Source: Acidobacteriota bacterium (GTDB lineage: Bacteria > Acidobacteriota > Vicinamibacteria > Vicinamibacterales > UBA2999). From it: DNA of 60,516 nt. Every line of letters starts with the position of its first letter. Position 1 is the first letter of the stretch. This document shows positions 25,543 to 34,007 of this stretch, piece by piece. Location of the stretch: the NCBI GenBank assembly GCA_027622905.1, contig JAQBVV010000003.1, positions 1 to 60,516 on the forward strand, given 5' to 3'. The notes under the pieces were generated by a model, which saw only the letters and a list, made by a program, of their open reading frames with translations, was not told the DNA's origin and searched no databases. A program made the translations under genes and the position numbers.

Positions 25543-27057
25543 ATGAAACGGTGGACGCTTGCGCTGGCCGCGCTGCTGGTGCTCGCGGCGGTGTTCGTCG
25601 AGGTCACCATCATTCCTCCCCGCGTCACCGTGCGCTGGCAAGACGACGTGAGCGCGGGTGAACGGGCGGAACTGGAAGGGCGCTACCGGCTCGAGTCGGG
25701 GAGATTCATCGAAGGGACCACCTGGCGGTACGAGCTATTCGATCGTTCGCGTGAGAACGTGCGGGCCATCGTGACCGACCCCGCCGTTGACGACACCGGC
25801 TACATCGATCGACCGACCTTCGAGGCGCCCGGATGGGGGATCGACGTGAGTGTCGACCGTGCTCGCTTCCTGATCGGATCGACGCCCACCCAGCTGATTC
25901 AGCCTCAAAGCGTGCTGCTCTTCGCTATTGGATTGACGCTTCTCTGGGGCGCCGGCATTGCCACGTACGGCGGCAGGCGCGCGCTGGGCGTTGCGGTGCT
26001 GCTCACCGTTGCTGTGGGTGCATATCTGGTCCCGTTGCGCCAGCCGATCCGGATGGGTGATTCAGGAACGTATGTCGATAGTCGGGAACTATTCGAGACG
26101 TACAGCGGTGTACGGCAGATACGGTTCGAGGCTCACCTGTCGCATGCGATCCTGGGTCGTCTCGACCAGGCCTTCGGCAGCACCGACCAGGCCCCTGGGC
26201 AAGCGCTCGATTGGCTGATGCGGGGCGCGACCGCGTGGTTCGTGCTATCCGCCCTGGCGATCGGTGCGATCGAGCGCTGGTCGGCGGTGGTCCTGCGTTA
26301 TCTCGCACTGGCGCTGCTGGCGCCCTCGACGCTTCTCTACTTCGGCTACCGCGAGCTTGGACACCTGTCGCTGAGCATCGCGGCATTTCCGCTCATTCTG
26401 CGGGGGCTGCAGACTGGCGGCAGGCGTCTTGAAGCGGGAAGCGTGCTGAGTGGACTCGGTGCCGCGCTGCATGGTTTCGGCTTGTTGTCCCTGGCGGGTT
26501 CCGGGCTCGCTGCGTGTGCCGTCCGTGCGCGTGCGGCTGACCGCGTTCGAATGATCCTGCGCTTTTCGGTTTGGGGGACAGCCGCCTATCTTGGTTGGGT
26601 AGCGGTGTATCTGATCGTCTTCAATCTTCCCCTTGTCCCTGGGCATTCGGAGGCGATTCCCTGGAGACCTTGGCTGACCGACGAGGTGACGGACCGCATC
26701 AACGTTGCGATCCTGTCGATCACCGGGGGGCGTGACCTGCTCTTCAGCGCGTGGGCGGTCGGGGTGCCTCTGGTGGTCGTCGCGGCGGGCATGTGGCGTG
26801 AGAGGCGGGAGGAGGTGCGTGCAGCACTCTTGTACGCGGTTCCGTCGCTGATCTTTCTGGTGCTCTTTTGGCCGATCCAGGGTCTCGGCATGGAAATGGA
26901 CCTGGTGTTTGCCGCATTCCCGGCTGTCTACGCACTCGCGTGGGTGTGCGCTCACGACGAGAAGCGAACCGCGATTGCGGCGGTGTTGCTGGTCTCAGCT
27001 CACGTGGCGTTCTGGCGCATCGTGCTCGGTATCGACTTCCTCAATTCACGGCTGTGA
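25543..27057 (+). CDS. multi-pass membrane protein with the shared N-terminal module
   Basis: Read from ATG 25543 (504 residues; a GTG 36 bases upstream is possible). After an N-terminal helix (about 5-22) comes the roughly 85-residue module also found at 17757 and 29889, with VTVRWQDDV, ELEGRYRLESG, ENVRAIVTDP and VDDTGYIDR. About ten hydrophobic helices follow, with RQPIRMGDSGTYVDS in the first large loop, an acidic position suggestive of GT-C-type enzymes. It lies directly downstream of the exporter genes and converges with the next gene, overlapping it by 12 bases. The function is not known. Confidence 0.65.
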   Translation: MKRWTLALAALLVLAAVFVEVTIIPPRVTVRWQDDVSAGERAELEGRYRLESGRFIEGTTWRYELFDRSRENVRAIVTDPAVDDTGYIDRPTFEAPGWGIDVSVDRARFLIGSTPTQLIQPQSVLLFAIGLTLLWGAGIATYGGRRALGVAVLLTVAVGAYLVPLRQPIRMGDSGTYVDSRELFETYSGVRQIRFEAHLSHAILGRLDQAFGSTDQAPGQALDWLMRGATAWFVLSALAIGAIERWSAVVLRYLALALLAPSTLLYFGYRELGHLSLSIAAFPLILRGLQTGGRRLEAGSVLSGLGAALHGFGLLSLAGSGLAACAVRARAADRVRMILRFSVWGTAAYLGWVAVYLIVFNLPLVPGHSEAIPWRPWLTDEVTDRINVAILSITGGRDLLFSAWAVGVPLVVVAAGMWRERREEVRAALLYAVPSLIFLVLFWPIQGLGMEMDLVFAAFPAVYALAWVCAHDEKRTAIAAVLLVSAHVAFWRIVLGIDFLNSRL

Positions 27058-28503
27058 CGGAGCGTGCTTCGGTGATCGGCCGAAGCCGCGCGTGAGCGCA
27101 GCGCGTAACGCCATGCGCGCGGGGTAGTGCCAGAGCGGTGTCCGACGCGGACGCTTCCTGATGGCCGCCACGTGTTCGATCTCCTCCGCCAGTATCGAGG
27201 CAACCGGCCGGTCAAGACCACGCGGTCGGACGAATGTTTCGATGAAGCGCCGGATGCGATCCGCGCTCGCCTCGGGGTTCGCAAGTCCATTGGCTACCTG
27301 CAAGAGATGTTCATGTAGCGTGGCGGCAACTTCGACCGGGCCGCCGTTTCTCGCGAGCAGATAATGGAAGTGCAGCGTCTGCTCCTGGCCGCCCGCGAAC
27401 TCCTGCGTCTGGATCGCATACACAGGTTTACCGAGGATTCCAGCTTCGATCATGGCACTGGTATTGAGTCCTGCGACCGCGGCCGAGTAGTACAGGGCAT
27501 CGTAGAGGGCGGGGTCGGCCTGGACCTTCGCCGGCTCTGGCCAGACAGCTGCGTTCTCGCTGTCGCCGAAGCGAATGTCCGACCATGATTCGGCATTTGC
27601 TGGATGGGGGCGAACGAGCACGCCGCATGCGGCGACCGCTGGATCCTGTGCTCCCCGTACCGCGCTCACCCACTCCCGAGCAAACGCCGCTTCATTGGGT
27701 GCCACGAAGCGGGACGAGCAGAGGTAGAGGAGAAACGGTCGTGAGGGATCGAGGCCAGCTCGCCGACAGAACTCTTCGCGTGAACTGGACGGGCCCATCT
27801 CGAAGAAGTCGTCGAAGCGAGCGGCGCCCGTCACGACGATCCGGTTCTCGGGTACATCGTGATACGTGATGGCTTCGTTCTTCTGCGTCTCGTTCCACGC
27901 GAGCATCCGGTCGGGAGCGATACGTACCAGCCCCCTGTTTGTCAGGTTGTCCCAGCTGAACGGCAAGAACGCCACGGGGAGACCAAGTCGATGCGCGCTT
28001 TTGACGTAGTCCGTCTGGTACGACCCGAAGTCGATCAGCGGCGTCACGAGTACGACGTCAGGGGCATGAGACCGCAGGTACAACTCGTAGTAGCGCTCGC
28101 TCGGGACGAGGTCTTCGGCAGTTTCAAGCGCTCGTTTGATCCACCTTCGGCGACGACGCCAGGGCCCGCCGTCAGCCAGCCGTTCGGGCCATCCCGGTGG
28201 CGCGTAGGCGCGGGCCCGTTCAGCAAGCTTGTTCGCATGTGCATATCCAGGTCCGAGATACCGCAGGTAATCACGAGCCTGGCGCAGAGGCCGGACCAGT
28301 GGCTCCCACTCGTCGGTGCGCCGCACCGGATTGGTGACCACGTCCACGCGTGGATTGTCGCGAAAGTCCCCGAGCTTCAGCGGCTTGTTCCGTTTGTGGG
28401 CGGCGCACACCGTGACGTCGTGCCCGCGATCCGTTAAGGCCTGAATCACCCGGTCGAAGTGGCGCGTCTTTCCGAGGTTATGTGCGAGAAATAGGACTCT
28501 CAT
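27046..28503 (-). CDS. family A GT-B-like putative glycosyltransferase (A1)
   Basis: A 485-residue member of the paralogous family A, and the only one on the minus strand. Landmarks are an N-terminal strand-loop-helix RVLFLAHNLGKTRHFDRVI, SWDNL at 183-187, LAWNETQKNEAI at 201-212, VVTGAARFDDFF, LLYLCSS at 258-264, VRPHP at 297-301, GLNTSAMIEAG near 345-355 and QEQTLHFHYLL. The two-half layout and the HP-plus-Ser/Thr pattern in the second half resemble GT-B enzymes such as capsule and teichoic-acid transferases (inference). It lacks the long charged tail of several paralogues. Its 3' end overlaps the converging membrane-protein gene by 12 bases. Confidence 0.72.
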   Translation of the reverse strand: MRVLFLAHNLGKTRHFDRVIQALTDRGHDVTVCAAHKRNKPLKLGDFRDNPRVDVVTNPVRRTDEWEPLVRPLRQARDYLRYLGPGYAHANKLAERARAYAPPGWPERLADGGPWRRRRRWIKRALETAEDLVPSERYYELYLRSHAPDVVLVTPLIDFGSYQTDYVKSAHRLGLPVAFLPFSWDNLTNRGLVRIAPDRMLAWNETQKNEAITYHDVPENRIVVTGAARFDDFFEMGPSSSREEFCRRAGLDPSRPFLLYLCSSRFVAPNEAAFAREWVSAVRGAQDPAVAACGVLVRPHPANAESWSDIRFGDSENAAVWPEPAKVQADPALYDALYYSAAVAGLNTSAMIEAGILGKPVYAIQTQEFAGGQEQTLHFHYLLARNGGPVEVAATLHEHLLQVANGLANPEASADRIRRFIETFVRPRGLDRPVASILAEEIEHVAAIRKRPRRTPLWHYPARMALRAALTRGFGRSPKHAPSQP

Positions 28504-28861
28504 CGTGGCGTCATGTCCCCCGGTATCGTTTGGTATGCGTGCGATGGGTAATGGATCGCCGTGAGCGTTCGCACGATGGTCAGTTTATTCGATGGCGAAT
28601 GGTGCGAGATGCATGGCGACCTGATGTTGTATCTTGGTCGAAAGGACGCTGGCGGATGACGCGATGACCCAAGTGGTGTGCGCCGTGCCGACCGCGGTGC
28701 GTGTGACCGCAGGGCGCGGTGCCGTGTCCAGCGTGGAACGGGTAACGCGGACAGCGACACGACCATCGTCGTGATGGCTGAGGTAGGCCTTCTGAGATTC
28801 CGATGAAGGGTGCACTGGTGTCGCGACGGCACCCTGGGATCATGAGGGGCATGCCGACAGC
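28504..28861. other. 358-base divergent intergenic region
   Basis: It separates the minus-strand family A gene from the plus-strand methyltransferase gene. No convincing gene is seen on either strand. It holds an inverted repeat, GGGTGC at 28808-28813 and GCACCC at 28829-28834, close to the methyltransferase start. Divergent promoters are expected, but no strong -35/-10 pair is visible. Confidence 0.45.
28808..28834. repeat. inverted repeat upstream of methyltransferase gene
   Basis: Six-base arms GGGTGC and GCACCC are separated by 15 bases and end 27 bases before the GTG at 28862. It could be an operator or leader hairpin. The loop contains the small palindrome TCGCGA. Confidence 0.25.
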
Positions 28862-29713
28862 GTGATAAACGTCAGGACTATGCATCTCACCACCTCGTGT
28901 CCCGCCTGCGACAGTCATCAGGTGGAGGTTGTGGACGCCTGGCCGATGCGCTCGCGGAGGCACGCAGTGGCGTGTCAGGATTGCGGGTTGCTCTTCGTCC
29001 ATCCCCAACCGGTGCCAGGGGCGCTGGCCGCGCAGTATGCACCCGAGGGTACATATCGCGAGAAGCGGATCGCCAAGGTTACCAACGCGCAGACAAAGAC
29101 GAAGGGCGGCGCGCCGATCATGCTTGCGGCCCTTGACAGACACTTTGCGGCGAGTCGACCACCTGCCGGCGCCAGCGTCCTGGAGTTCGGATGCGGTACC
29201 GGCACCTGGCTGAATACGTTTCAGGATCACGGGTGGGAGACATTCGGGATCGAGCCGTCGACCGATGTGGCGTTTACCCGACATCATCGCCTGGTGACCA
29301 TCCCAGCCGAACCGCGGTTCGACTTCTTGATTGCCTACCAGGTGCTCGAACATTTGGGACGCCCGCTGGACATTCTGCGGGAGTTGGCGCGATCCCTGAG
29401 ACCTGGTGGTCATTGCCTCGTCAGCGTGCCGCGGGTCGACACTATCGAGATCCATCGCGACGTGGATTACTGTCTGCAGCCACGTACGCACATCGTCGCG
29501 TTCACCGAAGCCTGCCTCACCGGCTTGCTGGCGCGCGCCGGGTTGGGGGTCGTCGAGGCGTTGCACGGCCTGGCGGGCACGCTCGACAACGGGAGGCAGA
29601 CAAAGCTCCGGCTGCTGGCGCGGAAGGGTGCAGATCCAGTTGCGACCGAATCGCCGGCTGACTCACTTAAGCGGATCGCAAGCGTGTTGCCAGCGATCCT
29701 CAAAGACCGATGA
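28862..29713 (+). CDS. SAM methyltransferase with N-terminal CxxC/CxxC domain
   Basis: A 283-residue protein (GTG 28862; ATG 28880 is an alternative). The N-terminus carries CPAC near residues 14-17 and CQDC near 39-42, a small metal-binding domain seen in many sugar or lipid methyltransferases of glycan loci. The SAM site is LEFGCGTGTWL near 108-118, then FGIEPS, and AYQVLEHLGRPLDIL as motif IV. The catalytic fold is complete. It probably methylates a sugar or a chain end. The same architecture recurs at 51761 and, with an altered motif I, at 18987. Confidence 0.82.
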   Translation: MINVRTMHLTTSCPACDSHQVEVVDAWPMRSRRHAVACQDCGLLFVHPQPVPGALAAQYAPEGTYREKRIAKVTNAQTKTKGGAPIMLAALDRHFAASRPPAGASVLEFGCGTGTWLNTFQDHGWETFGIEPSTDVAFTRHHRLVTIPAEPRFDFLIAYQVLEHLGRPLDILRELARSLRPGGHCLVSVPRVDTIEIHRDVDYCLQPRTHIVAFTEACLTGLLARAGLGVVEALHGLAGTLDNGRQTKLRLLARKGADPVATESPADSLKRIASVLPAILKDR

Positions 29714-29888
29714 GAGCGCTGACAACGATCGCTGCCGCTGACATGCCGATGTGGCCGAGAGGCACGCGTGGTCATGCGGCGCCGATCGGGTTGGAGGTGT
29801 GCGTCTGCGCCGTCGAGCCGCACCCCGATGCCCCGTGTCAGTCCCCCTCGGGATCCTGGAGGACGTGGGAACGGGCTGGTGGCACGCG

Positions 29889-31751
29889 ATGAGCGGGGGG
29901 ATCGACAGACCACGTCGGACGGTGGTGTCGGCTCTTCGGTGGGCGAGTGGTGCGCTTCTGCTTCTTGCCGTGGGCGTCGGTGTTGCCCGACCGCTGCTGG
30001 TCGTGGACGGGTTAGGGATCATCAACGTGCGGTGGCGCGCGGACCTGCCGATCGATCAGAGATCGGCTCTGGAGCGTCGTTTCGGGCTCGCGGTTCTCGA
30101 GCGTGATCCTCCGACGTGGAGGTACACGATCGCTGATGCCGGGCGCGCGAACCTCGAAGCGCTGGTCATGCACCCGGACGTTGCTGACACGCATTTCGTC
30201 GATCGCCAGGAGTTCCGTCTCAGTGCCGACGCGTCCGTGACTGAACCGCGCTTCGTCAGTCAGCGTTTTCCGGTTGTCGGGCGGTGGGCGGCGGAGCAGG
30301 GGCCTCGAGATCTATTGATACTTGCGCTCGCAGTTGCGATGCTGACCGCAGTGCCCGGCGTGCCGGTGTTCCTGTGGGGTCTACCGATGTCCCTCTGGGT
30401 GTGGTGGCGATCGATGCTCGCCCGCGCGGTTCCGACCCTGACGGCGCGAACGCTGGGACAATTTCGGGTGGCGTTCGGCCTGGCGCTGTTTTGTGTCGTG
30501 CTCGGCGACCCGCCTCCCGCGCTTCCCCTCGATTTGCACACCAGCCTCAGCGTACTCGCTGACTGGCCGCCGGTGCATGCGGTGGCAGCGAGCGAGACGG
30601 CTTGCCGGGTTCTCCACGTCACTACCCTGGTGCTGGCCGGTCTCTTCATCATCGGTTACTGGACGCGGTCGGCGTACGTGGCGCTGGTCATGGGAATATT
30701 CGCCAGTCGGCTGGTGGAGTTGCAGGGTCGCGGCATGCACGACTGGGACCTGGCGATGCCGACGCTCTTCGTGCTCGCCGTGGTGCCCTGGGGCGACGGC
30801 TTCAGCCTCGATGCGCGTCTGGCCCATCGTCCGTCCGGGGAGGTGCCCGCCGGGAGGCTCTACGGACTCGCGATCTGGATTCCGGGATTCATGTTGGGGC
30901 TCGCCCTGGCGGCGGCTGCGTACGCCAAGCTGAGTGAAAGCGGTCTTGCGTGGATTACATCCGGCGCAGTCAAGTACCACTTTCTCGAGGACGCCGCCAA
31001 CGCGCCGTTGACGTGGGGCTTGTGGGTGGCGTCGCATCCGACCGTCGCCGTGCTGATGTCACTCGGCGTCATCGTCGCCGAGGCTTCCTTCATAGGGATC
31101 ATCTTCGTGCGTTCGCCGTGGCTCCGCTTCGCGCTCGGCTGCGTCGGACTCTCCTTGTTCGCTGGGTTCTACCTTTTTCAGGGAGTCATCTGGTGGCCAT
31201 GGCTCATGTTGTTTACGGCACTGCTCCCGTGGCCGTTGCTTGACCGCGGCGCCGGGTCAACGGCGCCCCCTGTAACGACCACGACCCCGCTGCGCGCCTG
31301 GCATGTGGCGTTGCTGGCCGCCCTGGCGGTGCAACAGGCCCTCGTGTCGGTCTCGGCGGTGGAGGTCGAGCCGATCATGTCCAATTTCCCCATGTACTCG
31401 AACACGGTTGACTCTCCCGAGGAGTTCCGCCGGACCAGAAGATTTCTCTTCGAAGTCGGAGGCATCGACGTCACCGCGCGCGTCCATGCCATCCCGAACG
31501 CGCCGGACATTCTGCGGCGAGTCGCAGAGGGTGTCGCGGATGGCGAGGGCATCGCCGCGCAGGGGGCGACGGTCATGACGATGCTGCGCACGATCCGGGG
31601 CGAGTACCAGGCGCGGTACGGTGTCAACCTGGAGGCCGTGACGGTCGCAGCCGAGCAGGTAACGTTTGATTGGCAGCGAGGGCAGTTCAACCCTCCGACC
31701 CGAGTGCTGATTGCGGACGTGCCGTTCCAGGATATCGATCTCGGTTTTTAA
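29889..31751 (+). CDS. HTTM-domain membrane protein with the shared N-terminal module
   Basis: The ATG at 29889 gives 620 residues; the frame is open further upstream but without membrane or domain character. A helix at about 18-37 is followed by the module shared with 17757 and 25543 (INVRWRADL, ALERRFGLAV, ANLEALVMHP, VADTHFVDR). Then comes a multi-helix region resembling HTTM (vitamin-K-gamma-carboxylase-like) proteins: TLGQFRVAFGLALF, the HDWDLAMPTLF loop and, late, SNFPMYS. HTTM proteins often pair with DCC1-type proteins, one of which is at 18450. The function in this context is unknown. Confidence 0.72.
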   Translation: MSGGIDRPRRTVVSALRWASGALLLLAVGVGVARPLLVVDGLGIINVRWRADLPIDQRSALERRFGLAVLERDPPTWRYTIADAGRANLEALVMHPDVADTHFVDRQEFRLSADASVTEPRFVSQRFPVVGRWAAEQGPRDLLILALAVAMLTAVPGVPVFLWGLPMSLWVWWRSMLARAVPTLTARTLGQFRVAFGLALFCVVLGDPPPALPLDLHTSLSVLADWPPVHAVAASETACRVLHVTTLVLAGLFIIGYWTRSAYVALVMGIFASRLVELQGRGMHDWDLAMPTLFVLAVVPWGDGFSLDARLAHRPSGEVPAGRLYGLAIWIPGFMLGLALAAAAYAKLSESGLAWITSGAVKYHFLEDAANAPLTWGLWVASHPTVAVLMSLGVIVAEASFIGIIFVRSPWLRFALGCVGLSLFAGFYLFQGVIWWPWLMLFTALLPWPLLDRGAGSTAPPVTTTTPLRAWHVALLAALAVQQALVSVSAVEVEPIMSNFPMYSNTVDSPEEFRRTRRFLFEVGGIDVTARVHAIPNAPDILRRVAEGVADGEGIAAQGATVMTMLRTIRGEYQARYGVNLEAVTVAAEQVTFDWQRGQFNPPTRVLIADVPFQDIDLGF

Positions 31752-32280
31752 CAAAGGGTCAGGCGACAGCCACACCCCACCTGCAGGCCTCGGCGGTCCA
31801 TCGCGGCTGTCGACAGCGCGCCAGGCGGTTGCGCAACCGTCGTCGACGCGACCAGGGATCGCGCGTTGAACTGCGTGGCCGTCGTACGAGTGCGACGCGA
31901 CGCAGGGCTCCCGCGGCGTCGAGTTCATTCCCCATTGCCGCTGCATTCGGTTTCCGCCGCGCCACAGTTCGCTCCGACATATCGTCGGGAGAACAAAAGA
32001 CGAAAACAGGCGTGTTATTTGACGTGAACCGCGAAAAAACGCCGCCTCGCGCAGTTGACCCTCTTCTCTCAAATCTCTTAATATCTACGAGTTAGAGGCG
32101 CGCCACCTCTTTTGCCAGGCACCACTCGAGCCAAAATCTGCCCGTTGCAGCGGTCGCCATTACTCAGTCTCGGAGTGTGAGGTAAATGAGGGCGTGGTGT
32201 GCGAGTACGCGCGTCTGCAGTGGTCTGTAGGTGAGAGGGCGGGAGCCTGTACGCACGCTGATCGGTCGGTTCCGCATCGC
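31752..32280 (+). other. 529-base noncoding leader region, partly AT-rich
   Basis: No gene is convincing here. Bases 31985-32095 are clearly richer in A and T than the flanks and contain A-runs and a promoter-like sequence at 32055-32084. This is the longest gap in the window and precedes the family A/B array, so it is a good place for regulation. Confidence 0.5.
32055..32084 (+). promoter_or_regulatory. sigma70-like promoter ahead of the A/B gene array
   Basis: TTGACC at 32055-32060 and TAATAT at 32079-32084 are separated by 18 bases. The leader to the first start at 32281 would be about 190 bases. It is the best-matching promoter I can see in the window and sits at the head of a nearly continuous 28 kb plus-strand gene series. 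Confidence 0.5.
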
Positions 32281-33996
32281 ATGAAAATTCTCTTTTCCGC
32301 GACCCATTTCGGGTTCCTTCGCAACTTTCAGTCAACCATTCGGGAACTCGCCGAGCGGGGACACGAATTGCACCTGCTGGCCGAGCGACGCGATGCCATC
32401 GACGGCCAGAAGATGGCAGATCTGCTGGTTGCTGATCATCCCTCGATCACGCTCGAACTCCTTCCGTCGAGTCGTCATCGCCTCTGGTACGCATTGGCTA
32501 CCGGCGTGCGGGCCTCGCTGGACTACTGGCGGTATCTCGACCCGCGCTGGGATCGGGCGGAAAAGCTCCGCGCCCGCGCTGCCGAGCAGGCGCCGCCTTT
32601 CGCCGTTGCCATGGCCCGCGTGCCGATCATCCGGTCGAGAACGGGGCTGGCAATGCTGGCTCGCGTATTTCGCACGGTCGAGCGCGTGTTGCTCCCCCCC
32701 GGTGAAATCGCGGACGTGTTCAGGCGTATCGACCCGGATGTACTGTTCCTGACTCCGCTCTTGTACTTCCGGTCGCATCAGGTCGACCATGTGCGGTGTG
32801 CGCGGCAACTCGGTATCAAGAGCGTACTGGGGGTCGGGAGCTGGGATCACCTGACGACGAAGGGCCTGATTCACGAGGTGCCCGATCGCGTCCTGGTCTG
32901 GAACGAGTTGCAGAAGCGTGAGGCAATCGACCTTCACGACGTACCTGCCGAGCGAGTCGCAGTCACAGGCGCGCAAGCCTACGATCATTGGTTCGCGACC
33001 GAGCCCAGCCTGGACCGTGTGGCTTTCTGTCGGCAAGTGGGCCTCGACGCTGAGCGGCCGATTCTGTTGTATCTGTGCTCGTCGCCCTTCATCGCTCCAC
33101 ACGAAGTGGGATTCGTTCGGAGCTGGATAGGTGCCGTTCGCTCGAGCGCGGCAACGTCTCTCTCGACCGCGGCACTCCTAGTGAGACCGCATCCGCAAAA
33201 CGCGAAGCAGTGGCGGGGCGTCGACCTGGCGGGCGAATTTGGCAACGTGGCGTTGTGGCCGAACACCGGAGTGAATCCGATCGGCGGTTCGGCCCGGGCC
33301 GACTACTTCGATTCGATCTATCACGCGGAAGCCGTGGTGGGGGTCAATACGAGCGCGATGATCGAAGCTGGCATTATCGGCCGGCCGGTCTACTCGGTGA
33401 AGACAGAAGAGTTTGAGGGCACACAGGAAGGCACGCTCCACTTCCAGCATTTGAAGAACGCTGGGGGAGGTCTCTTGCACCTCGCCGCCGATCTTGGGGA
33501 GCACGTGGAACAGCTCGCGGGGCTCCTGGCGGACGAAGGCGGTGCTCGCGAACGCGCACGACAGTTCATGCAGGCCTTTATCCGTCCGCATGGACTCGAC
33601 GTGCCGGCGACGCCCCTTGTGGTCGCCGAAGTAGAGCATCTGGCGTCGGGCCCGGCCCTCGTACCAAGTGCCGTTTCTACCGGCGCGCGTCTCCTGCGCG
33701 TCGCGCTCATTCCGGCGGCGGTCCTCACGACGGTGCTCACAATGGAGCGCGTGAAACTCCGCTCGATGGTGCTCCACTGGACGCGTCCAGCCCGACTGGC
33801 GATCCGCCGCCTGCTGTCACGGTGCGTCTACGCTGTGCGTTTTCTCAGACGCTTGCCGCAGCTGGTGCTTCGAATCCTGGCCGGAGGAATACGTCGCCTC
33901 GTCATCAAACCATTCAGGTGGGCGGTGCGCCTGGGTAAACTGGGCCTCCACGCGTTTCTCGTCTGGCGCAAGGGGCAGCCGGATCAGGTGCCGTAG
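32281..33996 (+). CDS. family A GT-B-like putative glycosyltransferase (A2)
   Basis: A 571-residue family A member; the ATG at 32281 begins the conserved MKILFSATHFGFLRNFQ start, and the upstream in-frame extension is not conserved. It has GSWDHLTTKGL, VLVWNELQKREAI, VTGAQAYDHWF, LLYLCSSPF, VRPHPQN, GVNTSAMIEAG and QEGTLHFQHL, all in the family order, then IRPHGLDVPATP. The last ~110 residues are strongly basic with amphipathic helices (SRCVYAVRFLRRLPQL), possibly for membrane contact. It is first in the array, 11 bases before A3, and all key positions are present. Confidence 0.75.
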   Translation: MKILFSATHFGFLRNFQSTIRELAERGHELHLLAERRDAIDGQKMADLLVADHPSITLELLPSSRHRLWYALATGVRASLDYWRYLDPRWDRAEKLRARAAEQAPPFAVAMARVPIIRSRTGLAMLARVFRTVERVLLPPGEIADVFRRIDPDVLFLTPLLYFRSHQVDHVRCARQLGIKSVLGVGSWDHLTTKGLIHEVPDRVLVWNELQKREAIDLHDVPAERVAVTGAQAYDHWFATEPSLDRVAFCRQVGLDAERPILLYLCSSPFIAPHEVGFVRSWIGAVRSSAATSLSTAALLVRPHPQNAKQWRGVDLAGEFGNVALWPNTGVNPIGGSARADYFDSIYHAEAVVGVNTSAMIEAGIIGRPVYSVKTEEFEGTQEGTLHFQHLKNAGGGLLHLAADLGEHVEQLAGLLADEGGARERARQFMQAFIRPHGLDVPATPLVVAEVEHLASGPALVPSAVSTGARLLRVALIPAAVLTTVLTMERVKLRSMVLHWTRPARLAIRRLLSRCVYAVRFLRRLPQLVLRILAGGIRRLVIKPFRWAVRLGKLGLHAFLVWRKGQPDQVP

Positions 33997-34007
33997 GTGG
34001 GGGCCTA

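Noticed and set aside
27046..27057. Overlap of converging genes, considered as a sign of a wrong stop or frameshift
   Set aside because: Both proteins end naturally for their families and a 12-base overlap of converging 3' ends is acceptable.
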